Source: Rubrobacter sp. (lineage in GTDB: Bacteria; Actinomycetota; Rubrobacteria; Rubrobacterales; Rubrobacteraceae). Taken from it: a stretch of DNA of 24,817 nt. Positions within the stretch are counted from its first letter, which is position 1. Each line of letters opens with the position of its first letter. Under the pieces are notes generated by a model, which was not told where the DNA came from, did not search any database, and was given only the letters and a program-made list of their open reading frames with translations. The stretch spans positions 1-24,817 of the forward strand of contig JADDPR010000300.1 in the NCBI GenBank assembly GCA_016781775.1. Reading direction: 5' to 3'. Below are positions 19,401 to 24,817 of this stretch, piece after piece. The translations under genes were made by a program, and so were the position numbers.

Positions 19401-19846
19401 CACACGTAGAAGTCGCGCCGAGCCGAGCCTTTCGGCGCCTTACGCGCCCTCTGGAACCACGGGTGGGCGTCCGAGGTGTGGTTTATGACGAGCTCGGTTA
19501 TGACCTTGAGGCCGAGGGAGTGCGCCTTCTTCACAAACTGGCGGAAGTCGCGCTTCGTGCCGTAGTCGGGGTGGACGTTCTTGTACTCGGAGATGTCGTA
19601 GCCGTCGTCGCGCATCGGGGACGGGTAGAACGGCATCACCCAGATCGCCGTGGCGCCGAGGTCTTTTATGTACTCCAGGCGCTCGGTCAGTCCCTTGAAA
19701 TCGCCCATGCCGTCGTTGTCGGCGTCGTAGAACGCCTTGACGTGGAGGTGGTAGATGATGGCGTCCTTGTACCAGAGCGCCTCTTCGCGCGTCTCCTCCT
19801 GCGCCCCGTCCCCGGGGGCGCCTCCGTTCCTCTCCCTTTGGGTCAT
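16439..19846 (-). CDS. treS: Trehalose synthase-maltokinase fusion
   Basis: A single 1135-residue protein carrying two consecutive activities. Residues 1-560 are trehalose synthase (GH13_16), which isomerises trehalose and maltose: WYKDAIIYHLHVKAF, ITELVINHTSDAHPWF, GVDGLRLDAIPYL with nucleophile Asp221, IFIAEANQWPED with Glu263 and FLRNHDELT with Asp329. A linker rich in Ala, Pro and Val leads to residues 600-1135, a maltokinase (Mak/Pep2) that phosphorylates maltose with ATP: FLGARRWFAAKG at its N-terminal cap, ETVKTRHHGDYHLGQVL as the catalytic loop and FQIIDFEGEPGRP as the metal-binding motif. Fusions of these two are known in several bacteria. ATG 19846 lies one base after the glgE TAG, with AGAGG in front. 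The product, maltose 1-phosphate, is the substrate of the adjacent GlgE. Confidence 0.96.
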   Translation of the reverse strand: MTQRERNGGAPGDGAQEETREEALWYKDAIIYHLHVKAFYDADNDGMGDFKGLTERLEYIKDLGATAIWVMPFYPSPMRDDGYDISEYKNVHPDYGTKRDFRQFVKKAHSLGLKVITELVINHTSDAHPWFQRARKAPKGSARRDFYVWSDTRKKYEGTRIIFTDTESSNWTWDEEAGQYYWHRFFGHQPDLNHDNPQVFKSVMNVMRFWLDAGVDGLRLDAIPYLIEREGTDNENLPETHDVLKRMRAEMDKQYRDRIFIAEANQWPEDVLPYFGDGDECHMAFHFPLMPRIYMAVAQEDRHPIVEIMHQTPEPPDGGQWGIFLRNHDELTLEMVTDRERDYMYDTYAIDPQMRINVGIRRRLAPLMENDRTRIELLNSLLMSMPGTPIVYYGDEIGMGDNVFLGDRDAVRTPMQWTGDRNAGFSRAEPARLYLPTIMDPVYGFQSVNVEAQARSQGSLLNWMKRLIAVRKAHKAFGRGTLEFLHPGNRKVLAYIREYEDDTILCVANLSRSAQPVELDLARFRGRVPVELMGGASFPPIGEAGFPYLLTLPGHAFYWFRLTKEAQAPRWHQEAPPALPVAPVVVLPAGREVSPAGALLRLGRRQLSQLEKDALPAFLGARRWFAAKGERVEKIEISEIVEMENHILALLEVRLAGADGGEGQLYALPLAATWEEKEDVYAPLAQYAVAKLRRRARVGVLHDAVADDGFCRYLLRAMDDEERTPTQRGEIRFTKTGAFEELVGEDGVNALSVRRSGVEQSNTSIVFGERLVAKLYRRLRRGINPELEVGRFLTEVAHFEHTPPLAGAVEYHGPSGETTLAILQGFVPNQGDGWSYVLDRLALHLEDRLVSPWTPGADGTEEEEAETDTFFLGLMRTLGYRTGELHKAFATPTDDPAFSTEPVSVEEFRGWTQNVRREADETLTVLGNRRIGLPEELRGEVDELLGRRDELVERLDEISGLDVETVKTRHHGDYHLGQVLVSNNDFQIIDFEGEPGRPMEERRAKHSPMRDVAGMLRSFNYAAYAAFHNVSVERLDNRENMERWALEWEEGTRDAFLEGYQGGAAGSPSYPEDPHDARALIELFTLEKALYEVRYELDNRPDWLGSPVRGILNLLRGHHPGDGGEGIETHEREEV

Positions 19847-19847
19847 G

Positions 19848-21794
19848 CTATGCCTCTGTTCTAGGGGTTCTCAGGCGGAAGATCTCCGCCGGGTTCAGAC
19901 CGGGATCTAGCCGGACCCGCCGCGACGGGCCCCGCTCCTTCCACTCGTTCTGCAGGATAAGCTCTTCTATCATGTACGCTTCGTCGTCCCCGACGATCCC
20001 TAAGGGGTAGGACAGCGTCGCCTCGTGGGCCTCGTGCGGGTCGAGGTTCACCACCACGAAGACCGTATTCTCCCCCAGGGTCTTCGAGTAGAACAGGACG
20101 TTCTCGTCGTCGGCCTCGTGGAAGCGGAGGTTCGTCAGCTCGTGGAGGGCGGGGTTCTCGCGACGGATCTCGTTGATCCGCGCGACGTACTCCTTGATGT
20201 TACCGGGCCGATCCCAATCCCACACCTTGTACTCGTAGACTTCGGAATCCGCGTAGTAAACGGTCGTCCCGCGCTCGCCCCTGGGGGTGTTCTCGCAGAG
20301 CTCGTAACCCGAGTAGATGCCGTAGACGCTGGAGAGCGTCGCCGCGAGCACGAGACGAAGCTGGAACGCCGGCCGGCCGCCGAACTGCAGGATGTGCGGC
20401 AAGATGTCGTGGGTGTTGGCGAAGAAGTTCGGGCGCATGTACTCCTTCGGCTCGTCCTGCGTGAGTTCGGTCAGGTACTCGACGAGCTCGGCCTTCTCGT
20501 TGCGCCACGTGAAGTACGTGTAGCTCTGGGTGAAGCCTAGTTTCGCAAGGCCCTGCATCACGCGCGGGCGGGTGAAGGCTTCGGAGAGGAAGACGACGCC
20601 GGGGTGGTCCTTCTGCACCTCCCGGATCACCCACTCCCAGAACGGCAGGGGTTTCGTGTGCGGGTTGTCCACGCGGAAGGTCTCCACGCCCTGCTCGACC
20701 CAGAACAGGATCACGTCCCGAAGCTCTTTCCAGAGCCCCCGCCAGTCCTCGGAGTAGAAGTCCACGTTGACGATGTCCTGATACTTCTTCGGCGGGTTCT
20801 CGGCGTACTTGATCGTGCCGTCCGGCCGGAACTTGAACCACTCCGGGTGCTCCCGGATCCAGGGGTGGTCCGGCGAGGCCTGAACGGCGAGGTCAAGCGC
20901 CACCTCCATCCCAAGCTCCCGCGCCTTGTGAACAAAATGCCGGAAATCCTCGATCGTTCCGAGGTCGGGGTGAACGGCCATGTGCCCGCCGTCCTCGCTT
21001 CCGATGCCGTAGGGGCTGCCGGGGTCGTCCGGGCCTGCTACGAGGGCGTTGTTGCGGCCCTTGCGATTCGTGGTGCCGATAGGGTGTATCGGAGTTAGGT
21101 AGACGACGTCGAAGCCCATGGAGGAGATCTCCGGGAGTCGTGCCTCGGCCTCCCGAAACGTCGCGCTACGCCCCGGCTCCGTCCCCTGCGAGCGGGGGAA
21201 CATCTCGTACCAGGCAGCGTAGCGCGCCCGGACCCTGTCCACCACGACCTCCAGGTTCTTGCAGCAGGTAGACCTCGTACGGTCGGGGTGCTCGGCTATG
21301 AGGACGCGCACGTCCTTGGAGAAGAGCAGCCCGAGCCGATCTTCGTAGAAGCCACCGTCGAACTCGTCGAGCATCGTCGCGAGCCGTGCATCACCGGAGC
21401 GCTCCGACGCCTTCGCGACGATCTCGCGTCCTTCTATAAGCTCCAGCTCGACGATCTGCCCGTCGTCGACCTTCTTCTCCGTCTCGGAGCGCCAGGTCTC
21501 GAACTCGTCGAACCACGCCTCGACGGCGTACTCGTAGCGGGCGTTCTCGGTCAGATCGAAGGAGCCGCCCCAGCGGTCGAGGCCGGGATTGAGGAGCTTC
21601 ATCGGGCTCTCGGCCCACTTTCGCTTGCCCTTCTCGCGGTACTTGACGACGGCTGCGAGCTTGTCGTGGCCCTCCTTGAAGATGTTGGCGCGGACCTCGA
21701 AGACGTCGCCGACCTCCCTTTTGACGGGGTAGCGCCCGCAGTCGAGCTCCGGGTAGACGCCCTCGATCACAACCGGCTTGTAAGCTTCTCGCAC
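19848..21794 (-). CDS. glgE: Alpha-1,4-glucan:maltose-1-phosphate maltosyltransferase
   Basis: Transfers maltose from maltose 1-phosphate to the non-reducing end of alpha-1,4-glucan, the polymerising step of the GlgE pathway. The 648 residues begin with the family signature VIEGVYPELDCGRYPVKR, followed by a beta domain and an inserted helical region, then the GH13_3 barrel: VVYLTPIHPIG, VALDLAVQASPDHPW, VETFRVDNPHTKP with nucleophile Asp376, VFLSEAFTRP with acid Glu405, and FFANTHDILP with Asp463. Start is GTG 21794, with AAAGGAG seven bases upstream. It is the first gene of the cluster, with a recognisable promoter 50-80 bases upstream. In mycobacteria this enzyme matters because accumulating maltose 1-phosphate is toxic. 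Confidence 0.97.
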   Translation of the reverse strand: MREAYKPVVIEGVYPELDCGRYPVKREVGDVFEVRANIFKEGHDKLAAVVKYREKGKRKWAESPMKLLNPGLDRWGGSFDLTENARYEYAVEAWFDEFETWRSETEKKVDDGQIVELELIEGREIVAKASERSGDARLATMLDEFDGGFYEDRLGLLFSKDVRVLIAEHPDRTRSTCCKNLEVVVDRVRARYAAWYEMFPRSQGTEPGRSATFREAEARLPEISSMGFDVVYLTPIHPIGTTNRKGRNNALVAGPDDPGSPYGIGSEDGGHMAVHPDLGTIEDFRHFVHKARELGMEVALDLAVQASPDHPWIREHPEWFKFRPDGTIKYAENPPKKYQDIVNVDFYSEDWRGLWKELRDVILFWVEQGVETFRVDNPHTKPLPFWEWVIREVQKDHPGVVFLSEAFTRPRVMQGLAKLGFTQSYTYFTWRNEKAELVEYLTELTQDEPKEYMRPNFFANTHDILPHILQFGGRPAFQLRLVLAATLSSVYGIYSGYELCENTPRGERGTTVYYADSEVYEYKVWDWDRPGNIKEYVARINEIRRENPALHELTNLRFHEADDENVLFYSKTLGENTVFVVVNLDPHEAHEATLSYPLGIVGDDEAYMIEELILQNEWKERGPSRRVRLDPGLNPAEIFRLRTPRTEA

Positions 21795-21844
21795 CGCGCT
21801 CCTTTGTTCTCCGCGAAGAATCCTTCAGAATGTATTCGCCTCGT

Positions 21845-21872
21845 AGGATAACCATAACCTCCGCGAGTTCAA
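21845..21872 (-). promoter_or_regulatory. Putative promoter of the glgE-treY cluster
   Basis: On the minus strand, TTGAAC (21872-21867) and TATCCT (21850-21845) are separated by 16 bases, fitting a housekeeping-type promoter. Transcription would start near 21838, about 44 bases before the GTG of glgE. It lies in the 173-base divergent gap shared with the rubredoxin-like gene. Confidence 0.5.
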
Positions 21873-21915
21873 AGCCCCCCCGCGTACCGGCCTCCCGATA
21901 CGCTACGATGGCCCT

Positions 21916-21944
21916 GCCCTTGGGCATAATGAACCCGCAAGGGC
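21916..21944 (+). other. Seven-pair inverted repeat in the leader of the rubredoxin-like gene
   Basis: GCCCTTG (21916-21922) pairs with CAAGGGC (21938-21944) around 15 bases, ending just before the AAAAGGAGG ribosome site. It could be an operator in the divergent gap or a leader hairpin; nothing identifies a ligand. Confidence 0.3.
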
Positions 21945-21967
21945 GACCACGAAAAGGAGGACCTACC

Positions 21968-22153
21968 ATGTCCGAAGAACCGCGCGGCGCCGGCGGAGAG
22001 AGACCCGACCCCGAAGCCCAGGGCGAGGCCGACGCCATAAACTGGGCCTGCACGAATTGCGGCTACCGGGTCGAGGGCGAGCTCCCCGAGAAGTGCCCGG
22101 ACTGCGGCGCGGACCGCGAGGACTTCGACATCGTCCCCGTGCCCGGCTTCTAG
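21968..22153 (+). CDS. Rubredoxin-like zinc/iron mini-protein
   Basis: A 61-residue protein with a 25-residue charged, disordered N-terminal tail and one rubredoxin-like domain: C28-T-N-C31 and C43-P-D-C46 separated by 11 residues, with the GY after the first pair and PEKCPDCGA typical of rubrerythrin C-terminal domains. Four cysteines would bind one Fe (electron transfer) or Zn. It lacks the four-helix diiron domain of rubrerythrin, so it would need a partner; the ferritin-like protein nearby is one candidate, by inference only. ATG 21968 is set by the AAAAGGAGG site at 21953-21961. Its stop lies two bases before the MOSC gene start, so the two are cotranscribed. Confidence 0.85.
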   Translation: MSEEPRGAGGERPDPEAQGEADAINWACTNCGYRVEGELPEKCPDCGADREDFDIVPVPGF

Positions 22154-22155
22154 AG

Positions 22156-22995
22156 ATGAAGGAGGGCCTTCGGGACGCCAACCCGGCAGCGCAAGACCGC
22201 AGAGCGGCTTCGCTGAGCGCCTGCGTCGCCTACGTGCTGGGCGTGGACCCTTCGGAGGTCCCCGGCGACGGAGGGGTCGGGCTGCGCCAGTGGCTCGCCG
22301 GGCTTGGGCTCGGCTTGGTCCCCGTCGAGTCGCCGGAGGGCTTCGAGTGGCCGGGGCTCTTTCTCGGCCTCAGCCGCGGCTCATCCACCTGGGCCGTGTT
22401 CTTCGGAGCGCCGCCCGGCATCGTGTTCGACCCGGAGGCCAGGCCGGACGGGGCTACGGACGCCGTCCTGGACGCCGCCTTCGTGCTGGCGGAGCACGAG
22501 CCCCTGCACAGGGCCGGACGACATCGAGGCCCCGGCGGGGCCGGGACGGTGGAGGTCATCGCGCTCTGTGCCTCCGCCGAGGGCCCCATGGTGGTGGCGC
22601 ACTCGGCGGAGGCGGTCGCGGGCCGCGGCCTGCGCGGGGACCGCTACGAGCGTGGCGCCGGGACCTTCTCGAACCCGGACGGGCGAGGTTACGACCTCAC
22701 CCTCGTCGAGGCCGAGGCGCTGAAGGAGTTGGCCGCGGGCGGTGTCGATCTCGCGCCGGCCGAGGCGCGGCGAAACCTCGTGGTTAGAGGTATCGCGCTG
22801 GACGATCTGATCGGGAGACGCTTCCGAGTCGGGGAGGTCGAGCTTTTCGGCCAGCGACGCTGCGAGCCGTGCTCGCACCTCGAACGGCTCACCCGCCCCG
22901 GGGTACTGCGCGGACTGGTGCACCGCGGGGGGCTACGCGCCGACGTGCTCTCCGGCGGCACGATACGCCCCGGAGATCGCGTAGAGGCGCTCTGA
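22156..22995 (+). CDS. MOSC-domain protein with an extra N-terminal domain
   Basis: The 279-residue protein has a C-terminal MOSC domain (about 131-279), the sulfur-carrier fold of molybdenum cofactor sulfurases and YiiM-type reductases: TVEVIALCASAEGP, GLRGDRY, GYDLTLVEAEAL, EARRNLVVRGI, FRVGEVELFGQRRCEPC with Cys236 and Cys239 as the expected cofactor or sulfur ligands. Residues 18-110 form a separate globular region starting ACVAYVLGVDPSEVP, followed by LRQWLAGLGLGLVPV. That pattern recalls domains related to papain-like peptidases, but the expected histidine is not evident, so it would be inactive. Substrate unknown. ATG 22156 lies two bases after the rubredoxin-like stop, with only a weak ribosome site, suggesting translational coupling. 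The stop is built into a 21-bp terminator hairpin. Confidence 0.88.
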   Translation: MKEGLRDANPAAQDRRAASLSACVAYVLGVDPSEVPGDGGVGLRQWLAGLGLGLVPVESPEGFEWPGLFLGLSRGSSTWAVFFGAPPGIVFDPEARPDGATDAVLDAAFVLAEHEPLHRAGRHRGPGGAGTVEVIALCASAEGPMVVAHSAEAVAGRGLRGDRYERGAGTFSNPDGRGYDLTLVEAEALKELAAGGVDLAPAEARRNLVVRGIALDDLIGRRFRVGEVELFGQRRCEPCSHLERLTRPGVLRGLVHRGGLRADVLSGGTIRPGDRVEAL

Positions 22996-23040
22996 GGAAG
23001 CGGAGGGGGAGCGCATTCATGCGCTCCCCCTCCGCTTCCT
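22995..23040. terminator. Perfect 21-bp hairpin between convergent genes
   Basis: Bases 22995-23015 are exactly complementary to 23020-23040 around the loop TTCA. The stem begins at the last base of the MOSC stop codon and ends 21 bases before the ferritin-like stop on the other strand. It probably serves as a two-way terminator, though neither strand has a T tract after it. Confidence 0.8.
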
Positions 23041-23061
23041 GCTACTCGGTTTGGCCCGTGA

Positions 23062-23631
23062 CTACAGGGCGCTGCCCTCTTCGGGCGAGGTTGCCCGGCT
23101 CGCGGGCGGGAGGTCCTCCTTCGAGGCCTTGCCCTGGGCGATGTACTCCTTGAGGTAGCCCTCGAACCTGCGGCGGTGGCCCTGCTCGTCGTGGAGTATC
23201 GCGACCGTCATGTCGTTCGTGACCGGGTCGTCCTCTTCGGTAACCGCGATGATGCGCGTGTAGAGCTCTATGGCCTTCGTCTCCGCGTCGATGACGCCCT
23301 TTATGACGTGTACCACGTCCGTCTGGTGATCCGGTGGCTGCAGTAAAACCTGGTCGGCGTGGAAGTCCATCGAGCCGGGGACCACGCCGTAGAGCTCCTT
23401 GATCCTCGCCGCGAACTGCCTCGCGTGGTCGAGCTCCTCGTCGATATCCGCGGCGAGGTCTTCCTTGATCTGCTGCGCCCGTACGCCGTCGGGGTTGATG
23501 GATTCGGAGACGTAGTTCATGACCGTCTCGAGCTCCATGAAGTAGGCGGTCTTGAGAAGCTCGATGATCTCCTCGCGCTTCCCCGTCATCTCCTGCGAAA
23601 GAATGCCCTCTGGCCCGCGTCCGGTTTGCAT
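23062..23631 (-). CDS. Ferritin-like diiron protein (bacterioferritin/rubrerythrin superfamily)
   Basis: A 189-residue four-helix protein with a complete diiron ligand set: E33 in helix A, E66-x-x-H69 in helix B, E117 in helix C and E149-x-x-H152 in helix D. This arrangement suits iron oxidation and storage or peroxide removal. It lacks a bacterioferritin haem methionine that I can place with confidence and has no rubredoxin domain. ATG 23631 is chosen because AGGAGG lies seven bases upstream; the frame is open further but that part is upstream noise. The last 20 residues are a flexible tail. It lies 70 bases downstream of the DUF3105 lipoprotein gene on the same strand and may share its transcript. 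Confidence 0.9.
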   Translation of the reverse strand: MQTGRGPEGILSQEMTGKREEIIELLKTAYFMELETVMNYVSESINPDGVRAQQIKEDLAADIDEELDHARQFAARIKELYGVVPGSMDFHADQVLLQPPDHQTDVVHVIKGVIDAETKAIELYTRIIAVTEEDDPVTNDMTVAILHDEQGHRRRFEGYLKEYIAQGKASKEDLPPASRATSPEEGSAL

Positions 23632-23701
23632 ATAATTCCTCCTATTTGTTCTCCGGTTGTCCGTACCCCCATCAATACCCGTGGCCGCATGCTCGAAACG
23701 G

Positions 23702-24457
23702 TTATCCGACGGGTTCGGGCTCCCCCACGCCGCCGACGCAGCGGTTGCCGGAGAGCGGGGCGAGCTCGCTAACCTTGAACCCGTCGACAAACTGCCTCAG
23801 GCGCGGGTCGTCGGGTCCGTCCAGCTTTATCTGCTTGCGCCAAGAGGTCGCGATGACGGGGGCGTCCTGCCCGGGGTAGGGGCTCACGATGACGTAGCTT
23901 TCGGCGCCGTAGGGGCGCAGGGCATCTATCTGGTCCTGCGGAAGATCGGGGCTGTAGGTAATCCAGACGACCCCGTGGTCCATGCTATGGACGGCGTTCA
24001 CGTCGTTGATGGGCTCCGAGTAGAAGCCGCAGTTTTGCCACAGCGGCGCGTGGTCGCCATTCGCCGGGGGGCGCTGCGCGTACTCGATCTCGCCCTCCAC
24101 TGTCTTGTTCGTGCTCGCCGGGAAGGTGACCACGCCCTCGGGCGGGTTCTCGGGCAGGGGCCGAGCCGGATCGGGCTCCTCCCCGTCGGCGGGGAGCATG
24201 TTCGTCCCTTCCTCCGGCCCGACCGTCTCCCCGGCGGGGGCCTCTTCCGTGGTCGTCTCCTCCGTCGCGGTCGTCTCCTCCGGGACGTTCATGGCCTGCG
24301 TGGTGCCGGGCGGCTCCGACTCACCCTGCCCCCCCTGGGGCTGCTCGCCTCCACCGCACGCCACCAGCATCGCGGAGACCGCGAGCGCGAGCGAGGCCGA
24401 GAGGAGCGCCCGCGTGGCCGGCCGTGCCCCTGGAAAACTGTTCCTTCTGCGATCCAA
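23702..24457 (-). CDS. DUF3105 lipoprotein
   Basis: A secreted, lipid-anchored protein of unknown function. From TTG 24457 the N terminus is a short Arg-rich segment (LDRRR), a hydrophobic stretch ALLSASLALAVSAM and the lipobox LVAC with Cys34 as the anchor. A low-complexity Thr/Glu/Pro linker follows to about residue 90. The C-terminal part has DUF3105 features: RPPANGDHAPLWQNCGFY, then AVHSMDHGVVWITY (the family's HSLEHG site), and a long tail. The ATG at 24520 is also in frame, but a TATAAT box sits two bases before it, so transcription should start inside that extension; TTG 24457 has GGAGGAG in front and gives a normal signal peptide. Confidence 0.88.
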   Translation of the reverse strand: MDRRRNSFPGARPATRALLSASLALAVSAMLVACGGGEQPQGGQGESEPPGTTQAMNVPEETTATEETTTEEAPAGETVGPEEGTNMLPADGEEPDPARPLPENPPEGVVTFPASTNKTVEGEIEYAQRPPANGDHAPLWQNCGFYSEPINDVNAVHSMDHGVVWITYSPDLPQDQIDALRPYGAESYVIVSPYPGQDAPVIATSWRKQIKLDGPDDPRLRQFVDGFKVSELAPLSGNRCVGGVGEPEPVG

Positions 24458-24521
24458 GATCTCCTCCTCGCCCGAAAGGGCTTCGTGTTCCGCCGCGCGA
24501 TCGTTCGCTTGCGTAACCATG

Positions 24522-24527
24522 ATTATA
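24522..24527 (-). promoter_or_regulatory. -10 box for the DUF3105 gene
   Basis: TATAAT on the minus strand (24527-24522) is a perfect -10 hexamer in GC-rich DNA, giving a start near 24515 and a leader of about 60 bases before TTG 24457. No convincing -35 lies 16-18 bases upstream. Confidence 0.45.
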
Positions 24528-24618
24528 AGGTCCGTGACGGAGGGGGAGTGAGAGGTGTCACGCGCCGGCCGTCATCCAAGGTTGCTGTGGGATCGTATAG
24601 GATGGTGAGAGAAAGCAT

Positions 24619-24634
24619 GCGCAAGCGTTTGCGC
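24619..24634. repeat. Inverted repeat in the divergent gap
   Basis: GCGCAA (24619-24624) and TTGCGC (24629-24634) flank GCGT. The palindrome lies between two divergent lipoprotein genes, 53 bases before the ribosome-proximal TTG of the right-hand one, and could be a regulator binding site. Confidence 0.35.
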
Positions 24635-24687
24635 GATCCCCCCAAACCCTCGACAGTCCCCGGCGACAATGGCAGGAGGATTCAAGC

Positions 24688-24817
24688 TTGGACGGTAACG
24701 ATTCGATACCGATGGTAGAGAGACGCAGGAGCAGGTAAACGTACCGGTCGCTCCTCGCGGCCGTCGTGGTCCTCGCGCTGGCCCTCGCCACCTCGTGCGG
24801 CGGCCAGTCCGGAAGCG
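24688..24817 (+). pseudogene. Start of a lipoprotein gene with an in-frame TAA, cut by the window end
   Basis: AGGAGG at 24675-24680 is followed by TTG 24688 and an in-frame ATG 24712. The frame reads an Arg-rich segment VERRRSR, then TAA at 24736-24738, then directly a hydrophobic core (SLLAAVVVLALALATSC) whose LATSC lipobox is followed by GGQSG. The two parts together make one ordinary lipoprotein signal peptide, and no start lies after the TAA that would keep the charged N-terminal segment. So the gene is either broken by a nonsense change (one base from TAC) or the base is an error. The mature protein lies off the window and cannot be named. Confidence 0.55.

Noticed and set aside
17189..19864. 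An 891-codon plus-strand frame opposite treS, and similar long frames opposite glgB and treZ
   Set aside because: They are antisense readings of genes with clear enzyme motifs; their predicted proteins are low-complexity and rich in Val, Asp and Arg, as expected from GC-rich shadow frames.
21795..22053. Minus-strand frame extending upstream of glgE with a protein-like stretch
   Set aside because: It is out of frame with glgE, runs through the promoter and the opposite rubredoxin-like gene, and has no ribosome site.

Overview
The window looks like a piece of a high-GC actinobacterial chromosome, most probably from the Rubrobacter lineage. The case rests on strong G/C bias at third codon positions, GTG and TTG starts with clear Shine-Dalgarno sites, and a gene set (TreYZ, TreS, GlgE, type 2 IPP isomerase, DUF3105 lipoprotein) typical of trehalose-rich, stress-tolerant actinobacteria. 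The genus is inferred; no marker gene here proves it.

Layout. Positions 1-2699 (minus) hold a membrane-anchored GAF/multi-PAS sensor whose 3' end lies off the left edge. Positions 3167-4630 (minus) hold type 2 isopentenyl-diphosphate isomerase (fni) preceded by a small unknown gene. Positions 4755-4991 (plus) hold a stand-alone glutaredoxin-like gene with an in-frame TGA exactly where the first redox cysteine belongs, a bacterial SECIS-like hairpin behind it and its own terminator: a likely selenoprotein. Positions 5381-7107 (plus) are purE-purK. Positions 21794-7212 (minus) form a 14.6-kb run of six alpha-glucan/trehalose genes: glgE, a treS-maltokinase fusion, glgB, glgX, treZ, treY. Positions 21968-22995 (plus) hold a rubredoxin-like mini-protein and a two-domain MOSC protein, closed by a 21-bp perfect hairpin. 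Positions 24457-23062 (minus) hold a DUF3105 lipoprotein and a diiron ferritin-like protein. At the right edge a second lipoprotein gene begins with an in-frame stop.

How the genes work together. The large cluster encodes a closed circuit. TreY and TreZ cut trehalose from the ends of alpha-glucan. The fused TreS-maltokinase turns trehalose into maltose and then maltose 1-phosphate. GlgE adds that maltose back to glucan, GlgB branches the polymer and GlgX debranches it. Five of the six genes abut or overlap their neighbour; only glgB-glgX is separated, by a 218-base stretch rich in inverted repeats. No glgC, glgA or otsAB is present here, so the circuit interconverts storage glucan and trehalose rather than making sugar nucleotides.

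Sequence-quality caution. Two genes (the PAS sensor and fni) look one base short in a short base run near their starts, and the last gene has a TAA in its signal peptide. These may be real lesions or assembly errors. The glutaredoxin TGA differs in kind: it replaces a catalytic cysteine with selenocysteine-compatible context.
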